NCBI GenBank assembly: GCA_021186555.1
Contig: JAJKFL010000011.1
Coordinates: 7,712,001-7,776,000, forward strand
DNA from: Reticulitermes speratus
Taxonomy: Eukaryota > Arthropoda > Insecta > Blattodea > Rhinotermitidae
DNA length: 64,000 bases
Reading direction: 5' to 3'
In this document: positions 11,383-22,108 of the stretch, one piece after another
Layout: each line of letters begins with the position of its first letter
How positions within the stretch are numbered: position 1 is the first letter of the stretch
Program-made: the position numbers and the translations under genes
Notes under the pieces: model-generated
Databases searched by the model: none
Told to the model about the DNA's origin: nothing
The model's input: only the letters and a program-made list of their open reading frames with translations

Positions 11383-11633
11383 GTACGTACTTTGTTACAC
11401 GCTGATTCTAACGATGCTCTTGACCGAGTTCCAATAAACGTTTAGAAAAGGCGTAACGTTTTAAATCCCAATGTAAGCGCAGCTGAATAACTCAATAGTA
11501 AATGAAAATTTTCAGACCAACTGCACGGTGTCAACAATGTGAAACTCAATAGTAACTTCCTACACGTGTCTTCTGCAGTGTTTCTCTAGTTCACGGCCCC
11601 GACGACACTGCGTACATACTGGACAGCTGAATC

Positions 11634-12066
11634 CAACGGTTCCCAATCTTTTGTCTGCCGCGACGCACTTAAAAAATTGACGTCCACATACGCGACACAC
11701 TGTCATTGTAATACAGACATTTTAATTACATGAAAATAAGTGTAAATGAACCATTATTATTATTAAAAACTGTCATACATACAGTACACAGATGAATTAT
11801 GAATAATATGAAGATGGGGTTACCTTTATGCCACGTCGTTTCGGGAGCTATGCGGTGCTACGACTGCGCAAGACGCATGCGTACACGAGCAGAACACTTC
11901 TCCCTCTTACTCCAATCGCGACTTTGAGGTTACGCCGTCCAGCGATCGGAATCGAGTTTCTGATTGTCCAATTTCACGCTATACACCCCGCAACTACTCG
12001 ACACACATTTGGGTGTCGCGACAGACACACTAATGTGTGTCGCGACACCTAGTTTGAGAAGCGTTG
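11634..12066. mobile_element. hAT-like non-autonomous DNA element (MITE)
   Basis: The ends are inverted: left 'caacggttcccaatc' against the complement of right 'gtttgagaagcgttg', each followed inward by a GCGAC-rich block. This layout is common in hAT MITEs. The flanking 8-mers match only 5/8, so the TSD is weak. No transposase is present; ORFs of 74-79 codons inside are incidental. Confidence 0.5.
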
Positions 12067-12354
12067 GCTGTCTGAACATTTGTCTATGACTTACTGCAGG
12101 ATCCGTATGGAACCACATACTGAGAATGGGCTTATACTGCCTTATTCCTACCCACTGTTGGTTACGCATTTAATCACACTAAAAGAAAATATACTGTATT
12201 AACAGTAGGCCTACGCAAGCATACACGACAATGTAACTACGCAATGCGTTCCCGAAGTTTAGCTAAGTCGCGAGGTTAGACATAAATGTCAACTGTCATT
12301 ACTGTTTCATAAACTAACTAAATTATCTAAACTGCATAGATTATACAATATAAT

Positions 12355-12582
12355 GTGCGTTATGTAACGACACTGTCAATTGCTAAGGTTATACGAGTAT
12401 AGCGTCGGTGATACATGAATGAGTATGGGGTACTGATGGAGTGATACCGTAAAGAAAACCACGTAGTGGAAAAAAAAAGCCTGTCACAGTGCCACTTCAG
12501 CCACCACAAATCCCACACTGAATGGCCCCAGAACAAATCCGAGCCAACGCTGTGACAGACCTGAGCCATGGCATGGCCCATT
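12355..12582 (-). mobile_element. SINE-A copy
   Basis: On the minus strand the head 'tgggccatgccatggctca' starts near 12582. The body contains the complement of 'cagtgccacttcagcc' and ends with a 'gacagtgtcgttacataac'-type tail, the family's 3' block. The B box is decayed. Confidence 0.75.
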
Positions 12583-13199
12583 ATTACACAACATAATAAG
12601 GTGACTGCAAATTTTGACTTGCGAAGTACACGATAAGAAACTATCCTTAATTCTGGAATTTACATGAGACTGTGAAAAAGCATGAAAATCCAGTCAGAAT
12701 AGTTGGCTTTCGGGCTGAGAATCTAACCTGAGACTTGATGCATACGAAGCAGAAATGACCAGCAATCGGCCGTGAAGTTTGGTATCATTACTGTGGGACT
12801 GTTAACTAAACCGAGAAGGGGAAAACATTCCAGACACCCTATTACATACCCTTCTCCAGCAACTTAATGGCATATAACCGGAACGCAGATGTATTGAAAT
12901 GCGACTGGAAATAACATTCACTCAATAAGAACGCTTCGAAATACTTTGAATTGACTCCAGAAAACTGGATAATATTTTTGTCAAACTCGTTCAACAGCTG
13001 GAGTGATTTGAACAGTTTATGTAGCTAATCTGCATCGTGGAATGTCTCCAAATGTCATTACAAACATTTTTAATCCTTTAAAGCCTAGTGGTTAGCCAAT
13101 GTACAGCCAAGTTAAACACTAACCACTATGCAATTAGCTCACACACTGTATTTAAGATTTCCATACAATTAAACGGTCATTATTCCCCTATACAGCATT
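12583..13199. other. No recognisable feature
   Basis: No ORF above 60 codons and no internal match to other repeats seen. Confidence 0.4.
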
Positions 13200-13500
13200 C
13201 AGCGACTGGTCTTACTAATGGACGCACGCGTTAATCGCCAGCCTCCCACCAAATAGGTTCGGGTTCGATTCCAGGCCAGTCCATTTAGAATCTGTGGTAC
13301 TAAGACAAGTTTTACTCAGACTACTTCGGTTCTCCACTGTCAGTATCATTCCACCAATCCCGAACTCATTAAATCACTCATACTCATTCGTTCGTTCACT
13401 CACTCATATATTCATCACAGTACGCTGTGTAATCTACGCAACTGACAGCGTCGGACAGCGTCAGACACATGTACAGGCGTTCAGCGGACGATAGATTACG
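13200..13500 (+). mobile_element. SINE-A copy
   Basis: The tRNA-like head has B box GGTTCGATTCC near 13262-13272. The body carries 'acttcggttctccactgtc' and the 'tcattccacc' block. The tail includes 'gacagcgtcg'. Confidence 0.75.
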
Positions 13501-13866
13501 CAATTCGACATTCTAGTGCAGTTAATGGTCAAAATGCAGGCGATCCGAAAAAGTAAACGAGTAAAGAAGTCTCTGAGTCATCACAAATTAATAACAAATG
13601 CATAGCCGTGCATGTGTGTACATAGGTCTGACATGGACTGTCCGTGTCTAAAGACTCCCCAGAATGCGTCTTATCGAAGACAGAAGCATCCTATGTATGG
13701 TGTTAACAGCACAGAACTCACAGTAAGGAATACTTTGTGTAAGTTCGACAAGAGTATTTAAAAGCTCCCGTATCAGTTAAAATACGAGTAATTGTAGTGT
13801 GAATACGAAAATACTTGTGTATACAGACCCAGTTAGGATTTCAGCATTTAACATGCAAGAATAAGT

Positions 13867-14136
13867 TTTTTTTTCCCCCCTATGGCTCGACAGCCCTATA
13901 TGGGCCTGGGCCTCCTCGTTTCGTCGAGGTTTCATGGTCACACACATTTGAGACACACCACAGTCGATAGGACTCCTCTGGACGAGGGACCAGCCCGTCG
14001 CAGAGACCTCTACCTGACAACACACAACACTCACAAGAGACAGACATTCATGCCCCCGGTGGGATTCGAACCCACGATCCTAGTAAGCGAGCGGCCGCAG
14101 ACCCACGCCTTAGACCGCACGGCCACTGGGATCGGC
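13867..14136 (-). mobile_element. SINE-C (body 1) with TSD
   Basis: A minus-strand copy of the element at 10877. The head ends at 14136 ('gggatcggc' on the plus strand), and the A/T tail lies at 13867-13875. TSD GAATAAGT is at 13859-13866 and 14137-14144. Head and body are well preserved. Confidence 0.9.
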
Positions 14137-14362
14137 GAATAAGTATTTTATGAGATAAAAATATACGAATACTCTGTCTGTGCAACTCCGAAACAATATT
14201 AAACCTCTTACAGACACACTAACGTTACATAAAATCCCAAACGCTTTTTATGCAGCATGAATAAAATATATACATTCGCATGTATTCTCCTAGCTATACG
14301 CATGTATACAAGCGTATATGCACCTAATTATGATACGAATGTTGAACATGTAAGGTAAAGGT

Positions 14363-14602
14363 GGCCGATCCCAGTGGCCGCGCGGTCTAAGGCGTGCGTC
14401 TGCGGCCGATCGCTTGCTGAAATTGTGGGTTCGAATCCCGCGGGGGGCATGTCAGTGTTGTGTGTTGTCAGGTGGGTCTCTACGTCGGGCTGATCATTCG
14501 TCCAGAGGAGTCCTACCGAGTGTGGTGTGTCTGAGTGTGATCGTGAAGCCTCAATGAGGAGACCCTTGCCCACTAAGGGCTGTTACGTCATTGGAGAAAA
14601 AG
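14363..14602 (+). mobile_element. SINE-C (body 1) inserted in SINE-B tail
   Basis: Starts at the canonical GCCGATCCC head and ends in the A-rich tail. TSD AAGGTAAAGGT is at 14352-14362 and 14603-14613. It shares the body of 10877, with B box GGTTCGAATCC near 14428-14438. Confidence 0.9.
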
Positions 14603-14810
14603 AAGGTAAAGGTAAAGTTCACCCTGAAACAGACCATTAAGGCTCGGAGGGGGAGCAGAGGTTTAGCTCTACTCTTTCTTTAAACTTTCTCTAATACTAT
14701 GCCCCGGCTGCTTTAACCCAGGGAAAGAGACCCGGTACCCATTGTACAGGAGGCTGGGTGGGTCTCAGGGCCGGTCTGGATGGGTGCAGAAAATCTCGCT
14801 GCCCCCGGGA

Positions 14811-15026
14811 TTTTTTTTTTGCCTGTCCGGGGTTTTCCTCCTTTTTGATCCATTTTTGTACTGTTTTATATCCTTTCGTCCTTCATGTCACTTTACGTTC
14901 CATACTACCGTCCTTTCAACAAACACAACACAAACATCCATGCCCCCGGTGGGATTCGAACCCACGATCCCAGCAAGCGAGAGGCCGCAGACCCACGCCT
15001 TAGACCGCACGGCCACTGGGATCGGC
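14811..15026 (-). mobile_element. SINE-C (body 2) inserted in SINE-B body
   Basis: Same tRNA-like head as the other SINE-C copies (plus-strand 'gggatcggc' ends at 15026) but a different body ('cgttccatactaccgtcctt'), shared with 62031-62160. It begins at a T-run (minus-strand A tail). The TSD is unclear. It splits the outer SINE-B within its B-box region. Confidence 0.88.
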
Positions 15027-15323
15027 AGTTTCGATCCCCGGACCGTCCAGCCCGTAGCGAGTCGCTATACCTACTACGCTACCCCGGCCCACGAACATGT
15101 AAGGAGTTATGAATACAATTCTGTGGAGGACGACACAAAACTACTCTCGTCTGTGTACGTATTTCAGCTGCTGCAATGTTACATTCTCTGCCACACGTAT
15201 CAGTCAGGCTGCTTCATTTACCAAGTGTGTACGCGCTACACGAACAATTAATTATATATCACGCTGGCTGGCGTTTCTTCGCCACGCACACAAACACGGC
15301 AAGCAGTTTCTCTCTGTAGTCCT

Positions 15324-15846
15324 GACTGTTGTTTTGTATGGGTGTGAAACTTGGTCTCTCACATTGAGGGAGGAACATAGGCTGAGGGTGTTCGAGAATA
15401 GGGTGCTGAGGAAGATATTTGGGCCTGAGAGGGACGAGGTAACGGGGGAGTGGAGAAGACTACATAACAAGGAGCTTTATGATCTGTACTCATCACCAAA
15501 TATTATTCGGGTGATCAAATCAAGAAGAATGTGGGCGGGTCATGTAGCACGTATGGGTGAGGGGAGAGGTGCATACAGGATTTTGGTGGGGAGACCTGAG
15601 GGAAGGAGACCACTTGGAAGACCCAGACGTAGATGGGAGGATAATATTAAAATGGATCTTCAAGACGTGGGATGGGGGTACATGGACTGGATTGATATGG
15701 CTCAGGATTGGGACAGGTGGCGGTCTATTGTGAGTGCGGTAATGAACCTTCGGGTTCCATAAAATGCGGGGAATTTCTTGACTAGCTGAGGACCTGTTAG
15801 CTTCTCAAGAAGGACTCTGCTCCATGGAGTTAGTTAGTTAGTTAGT
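15324..15846 (+). mobile_element. LINE-X, 5'-truncated copy
   Basis: A non-LTR retrotransposon end running from just before [16 protein letters not shown] to a (TTAG)n tail at 15830-15850. A short direct repeat TAGTCCT (15317-15323 and 15847-15853) may be the TSD, though part of it could be tail. The 3' UTR includes 'ggactctgctccatggagt', shared by all LINE-X copies. Confidence 0.88.
15329..15762 (+). pseudogene. LINE-X ORF C-terminal domain
   Basis: One open frame of about 145 codons, from [11 protein letters not shown] to [10 protein letters not shown] and stop. It carries [16 protein letters not shown] and [15 protein letters not shown], the conserved tail after the reverse transcriptase core. 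Of the copies here it is the only one whose tail domain is fully open. The catalytic core is missing. The upstream part of the 217-codon ORF (15109-15320) is host flank. Confidence 0.85.
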
Positions 15847-15853
15847 TAGTCCT

Positions 15854-16204
15854 TTTCGCACATCCGACATAAAATTAAGGTAAGAAACTAGCTTACAAAA
15901 ATCTTAGAGATGTTACAACATTTTAAATCCACGCGACTTTGTATGAAGCGTAGAGAAAGAAGAGGCACATTCTATACGACCACCAACCCGCATGTGACGT
16001 AATCTGGTGTGAGTGTCCATACTAAAAGTTCCTTGGCAAATTTAATTTTGGTTCGTATCAGTCAACCAAGCCTCTACGATTCAAATGGTTGAAAAACACA
16101 TAATGCAAATACGGGTACATTACACAGGTCTCTCATTCATCAGTAACTTCCATTTGAAACACTTTCCGGTAAAGGTACAACGAAAAGTTGTCCCTATATA
16201 CGCC
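15854..16204. other. No recognisable feature
   Basis: Short flank between LINE-X and SINE-B. An 82-codon ORF (16085-16333) runs into the SINE and is not supported. Confidence 0.4.
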
Positions 16205-16460
16205 ATGAAGGTATACAGGGTGAGCAGACGTACAGCTCCATTCATTCTTAACCTCGGCATTACATGGAGGTGTGGTCAGCCTCACGCCCCGGCCGCTTTA
16301 GCCCCCGTGAAAACAGCCGCCGGTAGCCATTAAATAAGAGGCTGGGTGGTCCCCGAAACCGGTCTGGCCGTTATAAATCTCTTGCGCCTGCCGGGATTCG
16401 AACCCCTGATAGTTCATCCCGTAGCCTATCATTATACTGAGTACCCTATCCCGGCTTCCA
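16205..16460 (-). mobile_element. SINE-B copy
   Basis: Carries 'cacgccccggccgcttta', 'gaggctgggtggtccccg' and a B box complementary to 'gggattcgaacccc' at about 16394. Its tRNA head ends near 16457. Confidence 0.8.
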
Positions 16461-16739
16461 CACTCTTCGGTAGGAATTAAACTTATATTTAAAGCCGTAA
16501 AAGATAAAATAAGTATCCCAAAGGCCCAAGACCTAAAGCAATACGTGATTCTGTCGGCAGTACAGTAGACTCTGTATCGACCGATCTCCTAACAGTGTTG
16601 TTACGAAACCATATACAGTCAGCAATACCTTGTAGATTTTGAGAACTGTTTGGAAACTGGTTTTGTTTCGTATCAGACACTGCATATGGCATCTTTTCCG
16701 GATCAAATGGTGATGCGGACACAATTCACTCAACCGCCT

Positions 16740-16960
16740 TCGGCGTTTCTAGATGGCTGAAACCCAAAGAACGTTGTAATCGAAAGGTCCGGGATTCAAA
16801 TCAAGGCCCGAAAATATCCTATCATGGCCTACAGTTTGGTAAATTTTACTCAGTCCTTCAAAGTAATCGCCGAAATAGTATCTTACAATGGGCCACGACC
16901 AATTCATTCCACATCCTTTCCAATTCGTTATTCACTAGTAATACTATCATGCGAATCCAA
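16740..16960 (+). mobile_element. Possible SINE-F-like copy
   Basis: A B-box-like GGGATTCAAATC near 16791, followed by 'gggccacgaccaattcattc' and 'acatcctttccaatt', resembles the order in the SINE-F copies at 39135 and 42370. Strongly diverged. Confidence 0.35.
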
Positions 16961-17049
16961 ATCATCTGAACCACTGAAATCGTTTTCATATAAACCAAAA
17001 ACAAAATAAGTAATTAGAACACGTTTTCCATGTAACACATTTTGCACGT

Positions 17050-17305
17050 GTAGAGGAAGAAAGGCTAACTGGAATGGTCACATCTTGCGTAGAAACTGCC
17101 TTCTAAAACGCGCGATTGAAGGAAAGTTAGAAGGAAGGATAGATATGATGGGAATACGAGGGAGAAGACGTAAACAGCTACTGGATGACCTTAAGGAAAA
17201 GAGAAGATACTGGAAATTGAAAGAGAGGAAGCACTAGATCGCATCCTGTGGAGAACTCGCTTTGGAATCGGCTACGGACCTGTCGTAAGACAGACTACAG
17301 AATGA
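17050..17305 (+). mobile_element. LINE-Y 3' end
   Basis: Matches 5906-6145 in order ('ggctaactggaatggtcaca', 'tcttgcgtagaaactgcc', 'ctggatgaccttaagg', 'cctgtcgtaagacagac'). An extra base in the GAAAGAGAGGAAGC region shifts the frame. The GAAT tail is reduced to one unit. Confidence 0.85.
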
Positions 17306-17594
17306 TGAAAGGAAGACCAAACATTTGTAAAAGGCATACCTACTGTCCGTCGTGGCATCAGTTTCAACAGTCACACAGGAAGACGGCAGCTAGCTAGTTG
17401 TCTTTCTGCAACTAACGGACAAGCCGTTCTTGTGTCCCTCTAGCGGTCTGTATTAACTCTTCATCACCCTAGTGGTTACTTTACGCACCGCCAGGTTTAA
17501 AATTAAAAAAAAAAAAAATCTACAATCTACCCACACAGTGCATTCATTATGTTTTATATGAATCTCAAAACACGTATCGATTGTTTCCCTATAC

Positions 17595-18065
17595 AGTGAG
17601 AGTTCTCTTGTATTCATCGCTCCCCGATTTCCGAAAGAGCATTGCCTTTTGGAAGGTTTCCAGGCTTCGCCCGCCCTATGCGACATTAACTAATTGGTTT
17701 TTATAAACGAGGAATGTGTTTACTGCGCGGTACGAACTAACCTTTAAATAAAATTCTAGTTAAATCCACTCTTCAAATCCACGTCATGGCTCACGCGGTT
17801 AGTCGCCAGCCTCTCACCACCACGGCCCTGGTTCGATACCAGGCCAATCAAAGTGAGATTTATCGTGGGCGAGGTGGTACTGAGACAGGTTTTTCTCCAA
17901 ATTCTTCGGCTTTCCGCTGTCAGCATCATTCCACCTACGCTCCATACTCACCTTCATCTACATATTTCTATTATCAGAAGAATAAACGAGCGAAGCCTGG
18001 GAACCTCCAAAAAGAAATGCTCCTTCGGAAATCGGGAGCACTGGATAGAAAAGAACTTTCTCTTT
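17595..18065. repeat. Inverted repeat pair around SINE-A
   Basis: Arms 17595-17675 and about 17993-18065 are imperfect inverted repeats; both encode a short CSFGNR peptide. A SINE-A copy lies between them. The family of the arms is unknown to me. Confidence 0.6.
17784..17990 (+). mobile_element. SINE-A copy
   Basis: The head has TGGCTCACGCGGTTAGTCGC and B box GGTTCGATACC. The body has 'attcttcggctttccgctgt' and 'tcattccacc'. The 3' end merges into the inverted repeat arm at about 17993. Confidence 0.85.
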
Positions 18066-18315
18066 TTCAGCCTTCAAGCTGTCAAAATGACAGATGCGGT
18101 TATATGCTGAAAACTGGTTGAGAACGAATGTATTTGGGCTTGAGGCAGAATTCTGTTTTTGTTCGGAATCAAATGGTCGTAAGTTGATGCACAGAATTCC
18201 CAATACTGGAAAGTATTTAAATCCCAAAGAATTTGTCCATACAGGAAAGATTGTGTGACATCAGGTTAAGTACGTCATGACTAAGTCTATAGCCTATGTG
18301 ACTAAATTACGCACA

Positions 18316-18570
18316 CTTCCAAGTGTGCTATTTAACGACGCTGTCAATGAATGGGATTATAAGTAGTCGGTAATACGATAAATGAATGAATGAGCATACA
18401 ACATCAATGGAATGATCGTGACCGGGTAAAACCAAAGTACACGGAGAAAAACCTGTTTTCAGTGCCACTTTGTCCACAACAAATCCCACTCCCACTTGCA
18501 CTGGCCTAACTGCACCCGGGCCTCCGAAGTGAGGGACCGGCGACTAACCGCCTGAGCCATGGCGCGTCCC
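18316..18570 (-). mobile_element. SINE-A copy with 11-bp TSD
   Basis: The minus-strand head starts at 18570 (GGGACGCGCCATGGCTCAGG) and the tail ends near 18316 in the 'gacagcgtcgttaaatagc' block. Perfect TSD AATTACGCACA is at 18305-18315 and 18571-18581. Confidence 0.92.
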
Positions 18571-18581
18571 AATTACGCACA

Positions 18582-19308
18582 TTAATGTACACGCACTGGA
18601 AGTACGATCTATCGACTGTGTCACTCATTCGAAATTCACACAGGCTACTGTAAGAACATCTGTGTCGCCATATTCGCAGTGTTTTGTTTCATAGAATCGA
18701 TGTAATTGCACGTTCAACTATATTCTGCTATAGACTTCAACAGAGGCGAAGCAGTGTATTTAATTAAACCTTTCACTGCCTTAATTTTTAAAGCAGAAAT
18801 CTCTCATCCACGCAACGATATCGTTATTTCAAGTGCAAATGAGGGCTTTCGTTATGATTCAATTTCAACGGTAAAAAGTAATCTTTTATACTTACGATGT
18901 TTGAACCATGCCCTACAAATCAAACGCTCACAAGGCGGAGCTTGTAACGTAATTCCATTAGCGATTTTTGTGGCAGGAACATCAAGAGTATAATTCGGCC
19001 TAGCAGATTAAGTGTTACAGAAATACCACAGTATTCGACATTTCTTTTTCCTTCCCTGTTAACAGTTTGGCTACCAGAGATTTAAATCCCAAACCACATA
19101 ATGAAAATCTGATTCCAGGGTTGCACATGAAGGTGCTTAACTGTTAGACAACAGCAGGTCAAAGTATAGCATAAAATTATAAGACATAATTAAAGTAATG
19201 TAGGTCAGTAATACATGGAGTTCAATAGCATACCGAACCCAGACGCACGGCAAGCTTAAAGGCTCACATTTCCACACATAATATACATAACTTACTGCAC
19301 ATTAGACT
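18582..19308. other. No recognisable feature
   Basis: One 95-codon ORF (18706-18993) ends within unmatched sequence and has no known motif. Confidence 0.4.
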
Positions 19309-19442
19309 TCATTCATTCTGTAGTCTGTCTTACGACAGGTCCGTAGCCTCTTCCAAAGCGAGTTCTCCACAGGGTGCGATCCAGTGCTTCCTCTTTCAAT
19401 TTCCAGTATCTTTTCTTTTCCTTAAGGTCATCCAGTAGCCAG
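19309..19442 (-). mobile_element. LINE-Y 3' end, short
   Basis: A minus-strand copy of the last 130 bp of LINE-Y, from the GAAT tail to the 'ctggatgaccttaagg' block, where it stops. Severely 5'-truncated. The peptide is DDLKEKKRYW to VVRQTTE. Confidence 0.85.
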
Positions 19443-20126
19443 TTTGCTGGTGAAAAGATTTTTCTTCTTGTTGAATGCTGCTTTTGCCATGGCAATTCTG
19501 GATTTAATTTCACGTGTACGCCTTGCATCACTTGTTATCATTAGACTAGGTGTTTAAAATGACCTCCAACTTTCAGATATGCTTGATTTCGAAGGAAGCG
19601 CGGGGAAATCATATTCTAAATCTTCTACAACAATTTTTAAAACGACTCTTCTTTATAGGAGTTTCCACAATGAAAATCCTCTGTATTAAACTCTACTGCA
19701 CACTCTTTAACAAAAGAAATGTATGTTAAACTGTGCTTCGCACGTGTTACAGACTGAACTGTGCGACTTAGATGATGCAATGTACCGTACACACGCCGAC
19801 ACGACTGGCGGTGTGTAAGTTACGCAGCTGCCCTTACTCTTGGAGCGTAGTATCGGTAATTACTAGACAAGAACTTCACAAGTTGTTTAATAATCTGTTC
19901 ACCGGGTAGTCGCTGAATGCCCAGAGTCTCAGCTTTGTCACGTGGAGACTAACTCTATTTTAATCCTAAATTGCCAGTTTAAACTTATAATTCAGGAGAT
20001 GATACTGGTATTCACTTTTTGGATGATGCATGCACAGTCACATACTCTTCAGACACTCTTACACAATAATAATAATCAGAATCTTAACAAGTCTAACCTT
20101 GATTTCTGGCTTCCGCCGCGATGTTG
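19443..20126. other. No recognisable feature
   Basis: No matched repeat and no supported ORF. Confidence 0.4.
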
Positions 20127-20322
20127 ATGAAATCTGCGGTCTTCTGGGATATTACGCGGCGTCGTGTGGTAATTGTTTACCGACGTTTCGGGACAACTCA
20201 CTGGTCAAGAGTCCCACTGGGACTCTTGACCAGTGAGGATGGGACCGATACTTTGTCCCGAAACGTCGGTAAACAATTACCACACGACGCCGCGTAATAC
20301 CCCAGAAGACCGCAGATTTCAT
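20127..20322. repeat. 196-bp near-perfect hairpin (foldback)
   Basis: The outer 67-bp arms match with one mismatch, and the inner 'ctcactggtcaagagtccca' arm also pairs. The left arm lacks about 15 bp present in the right arm. The right arm (20228-20270, plus) carries a hammerhead-like motif: GUGAGGA instead of CUGANGA, the extra U, stem II GGGAC/GUCCC, GAAA, then palindromic ACGU. Related sequences are at 33655 and 35560. Confidence 0.88.
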
Positions 20323-21730
20323 TAACACGTTACAATGCAACACAAGACAATAAAGGGGGTTACATAATACACAGAAAACACGAACAATCTATCTATATTG
20401 AATGACTAAGCAATGAACTATCTCACTCAACAGCATTTATACAAAGAGAAAGGCATCAAGGGAAAGCTTCGATTTCACATTTTAACGAACAAACGCACGG
20501 TTTGAATACCCCGTGGAATGTATGACTTTACATTTAACTTGATAATAATGCAAGTCAAATTGGTGCTATTTAGAGTCATTTTTCGACTGATCGATACGAA
20601 TGTAGTACCCATTTTTCAGCATCGTGTCGAACTACGCAGTTACTAAGTTCCACGAAAATCGGGGAACACAGAACTATATGGAACCTATGATCTTTCGGTC
20701 ATTTACTATCTGCAAACATAAACTGACTTACCGTGAACAGAACCCCGATATTCTATCAGGCGCTACGGAAAGAGCGAACACACCGCTAAGCTGCACAGGA
20801 TTAAGAACAGAACAGCATCAACCCGACACCAAATATCGTTAGAGCCATCAAACACTGAGGGGCAGGGCATGTAGCAAGCATGGAAACTGTTCAAAATTCA
20901 TTCGAAAATTTAGTCCGACAACCCGAAGTTAAAAGACATCTTTGTGCGCATAGGCGTGTATCTTTAAAAAAACGCGTGCGAAGGTGTACAAGTGATTCAC
21001 GTGCCTCAAGGTAGAGTCCAGTTGTGAGGTTATGTGAACACGTCAATGGGCCTCTGACTTTCACAAAGGTAAGAACTTCCCAACCAGATGAACATTTATT
21101 AAATATTCACGAAAACGTGCAGTACCGTGAAGGCAGATACAGTCTGCGTCTGATTACGTCGAATGTTGAAATCGACCTGACAACCAGTGTGAGAGGCGTT
21201 AACACGTGATGCTCTTTTCTCTTCGGACAATGGCCACGGGTCAAGGATGTTTCTGAAGGACATGCAATCCTATATTCCTTCTTTTATTTTTAATTTCCTT
21301 GTTGGTGTCGACCTACTGCAGAAGTTAAATGATAATATTTGTTATGGTGACCACAGCTGTTTACACTGGTGACCTTTTTTACTCAGATTGCTCGAAAATG
21401 GCATATGATTTGCTTATGTCATTAGTAGTAGTTACAAACACATGTTTTAACTAAGATTCCTTCGTACATAAAGAAAGTTATATATAGCACCCACAGATAG
21501 AAGGGCACATCGAAGCTAGTAGACCTAAAATGCCTTGATACAAAATTGTTGCTTAAAACACATCCAATGTCAAAGTGCTTACACTGTTTCCATTTGACGG
21601 ACAGGGGAAGTATTAATAAATTCACACGCGAAACTATCGTTGGTTCCAAAAAGATTCAGTTGTATTAGTTTTTAGGCTTTCGCAGCGGTGCAGTTGAGGT
21701 CTCCGTTCCTCTGAGATTTAGTGCTCCGCC
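20323..21730. other. No recognised gene
   Basis: ORFs of 61-75 codons only (20624, 21024, 21422), with no motif and no matched repeat. Confidence 0.4.
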
Positions 21731-21734
21731 TCTA

Positions 21735-21780
21735 GCGACTGGTGCTCGACGTTTCGAGATAGCGTCTCATCCTCAACGAT
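21735..21780 (-). ncRNA. Decayed hammerhead-like motif (ACGU type)
   Basis: Minus strand. UUGAGGA replaces the core (C3 to U), followed by an extra U, stem II GAGA/UCUC, GAAA and ACGUC. Stem I does not pair convincingly. It is a lone arm with no partner seen. Confidence 0.4.
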
Positions 21781-21906
21781 CGAAATGCCCATGATATCGA
21801 CATGGCAATCTCGACCCTTGAAAAAGAGACGAGTAAGTCATCTCAATACGTCTAGCACAAATCAGCATCACATCCCAGAAGAACAAATACCTCAGACGCA
21901 GAAATG

Positions 21907-22108
21907 GTAACTAAAACCCAACAAATGCATAAAGGTTTATGAAAATATATTTTAAACGCAGTAATACCTCCTACATGTTTCGGCCCTTCATGTGGCCATC
22001 CTCAGGGAGGTGTACATGAGTGGCCGAAACACGTAGGAGGTATTACTGCGTTTATAATACATTTTCATAAACGTCTGTGCATTTGTTGGTTTTAGTTACC
22101 AAATCTAA
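21907..22108. repeat. Foldback with complete hammerhead
   Basis: Arms 21907-21998 and 22022-22108 are inverted copies with small differences. The left arm, on the minus strand, contains a complete hammerhead motif. The right arm keeps only the stem II/GAAA/stem III half, because the centre of symmetry falls inside the motif. Confidence 0.85.
21966..22011 (-). ncRNA. Hammerhead ribozyme motif, complete
   Basis: Minus strand. CUGAGGA is complementary to 21999-22005, then an extra U, stem II GGCC/GGCC with an 8-nt loop, and GAAA complementary to 21978-21981. Stem III is the palindrome ACAUGU, H17 = A at 21972, and stem I ACCUCC/GGAGGU makes six perfect pairs. Every invariant core position is present. 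This is the best single candidate for an active ribozyme in the window. Confidence 0.78.

Larger units (their letters stand above)
14356..15092 (-). mobile_element. SINE-B copy interrupted by two SINE-C insertions
   Basis: The outer SINE-B (minus strand) is flanked by a perfect 12-bp TSD, GAACATGTAAGG, at 14344-14355 and 15093-15104. Its body is split: tail near 14356-14362 and 14603-14640, body to about 14810, and tRNA head at 15027-15092. The split shows that both inner SINEs arrived later. Confidence 0.92.

Noticed and set aside
14742..15251. A 169-codon gene
   Set aside because: The frame passes through SINE-B and an inserted SINE-C. Its peptide (PVGFEPTI, SERPQTHALDRTATG) is the antisense reading of the tRNA-like head.
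15830..15850. Insect telomeric repeat (TTAGG)n
   Set aside because: The unit is TTAG and occurs only as the tail of LINE-X copies.
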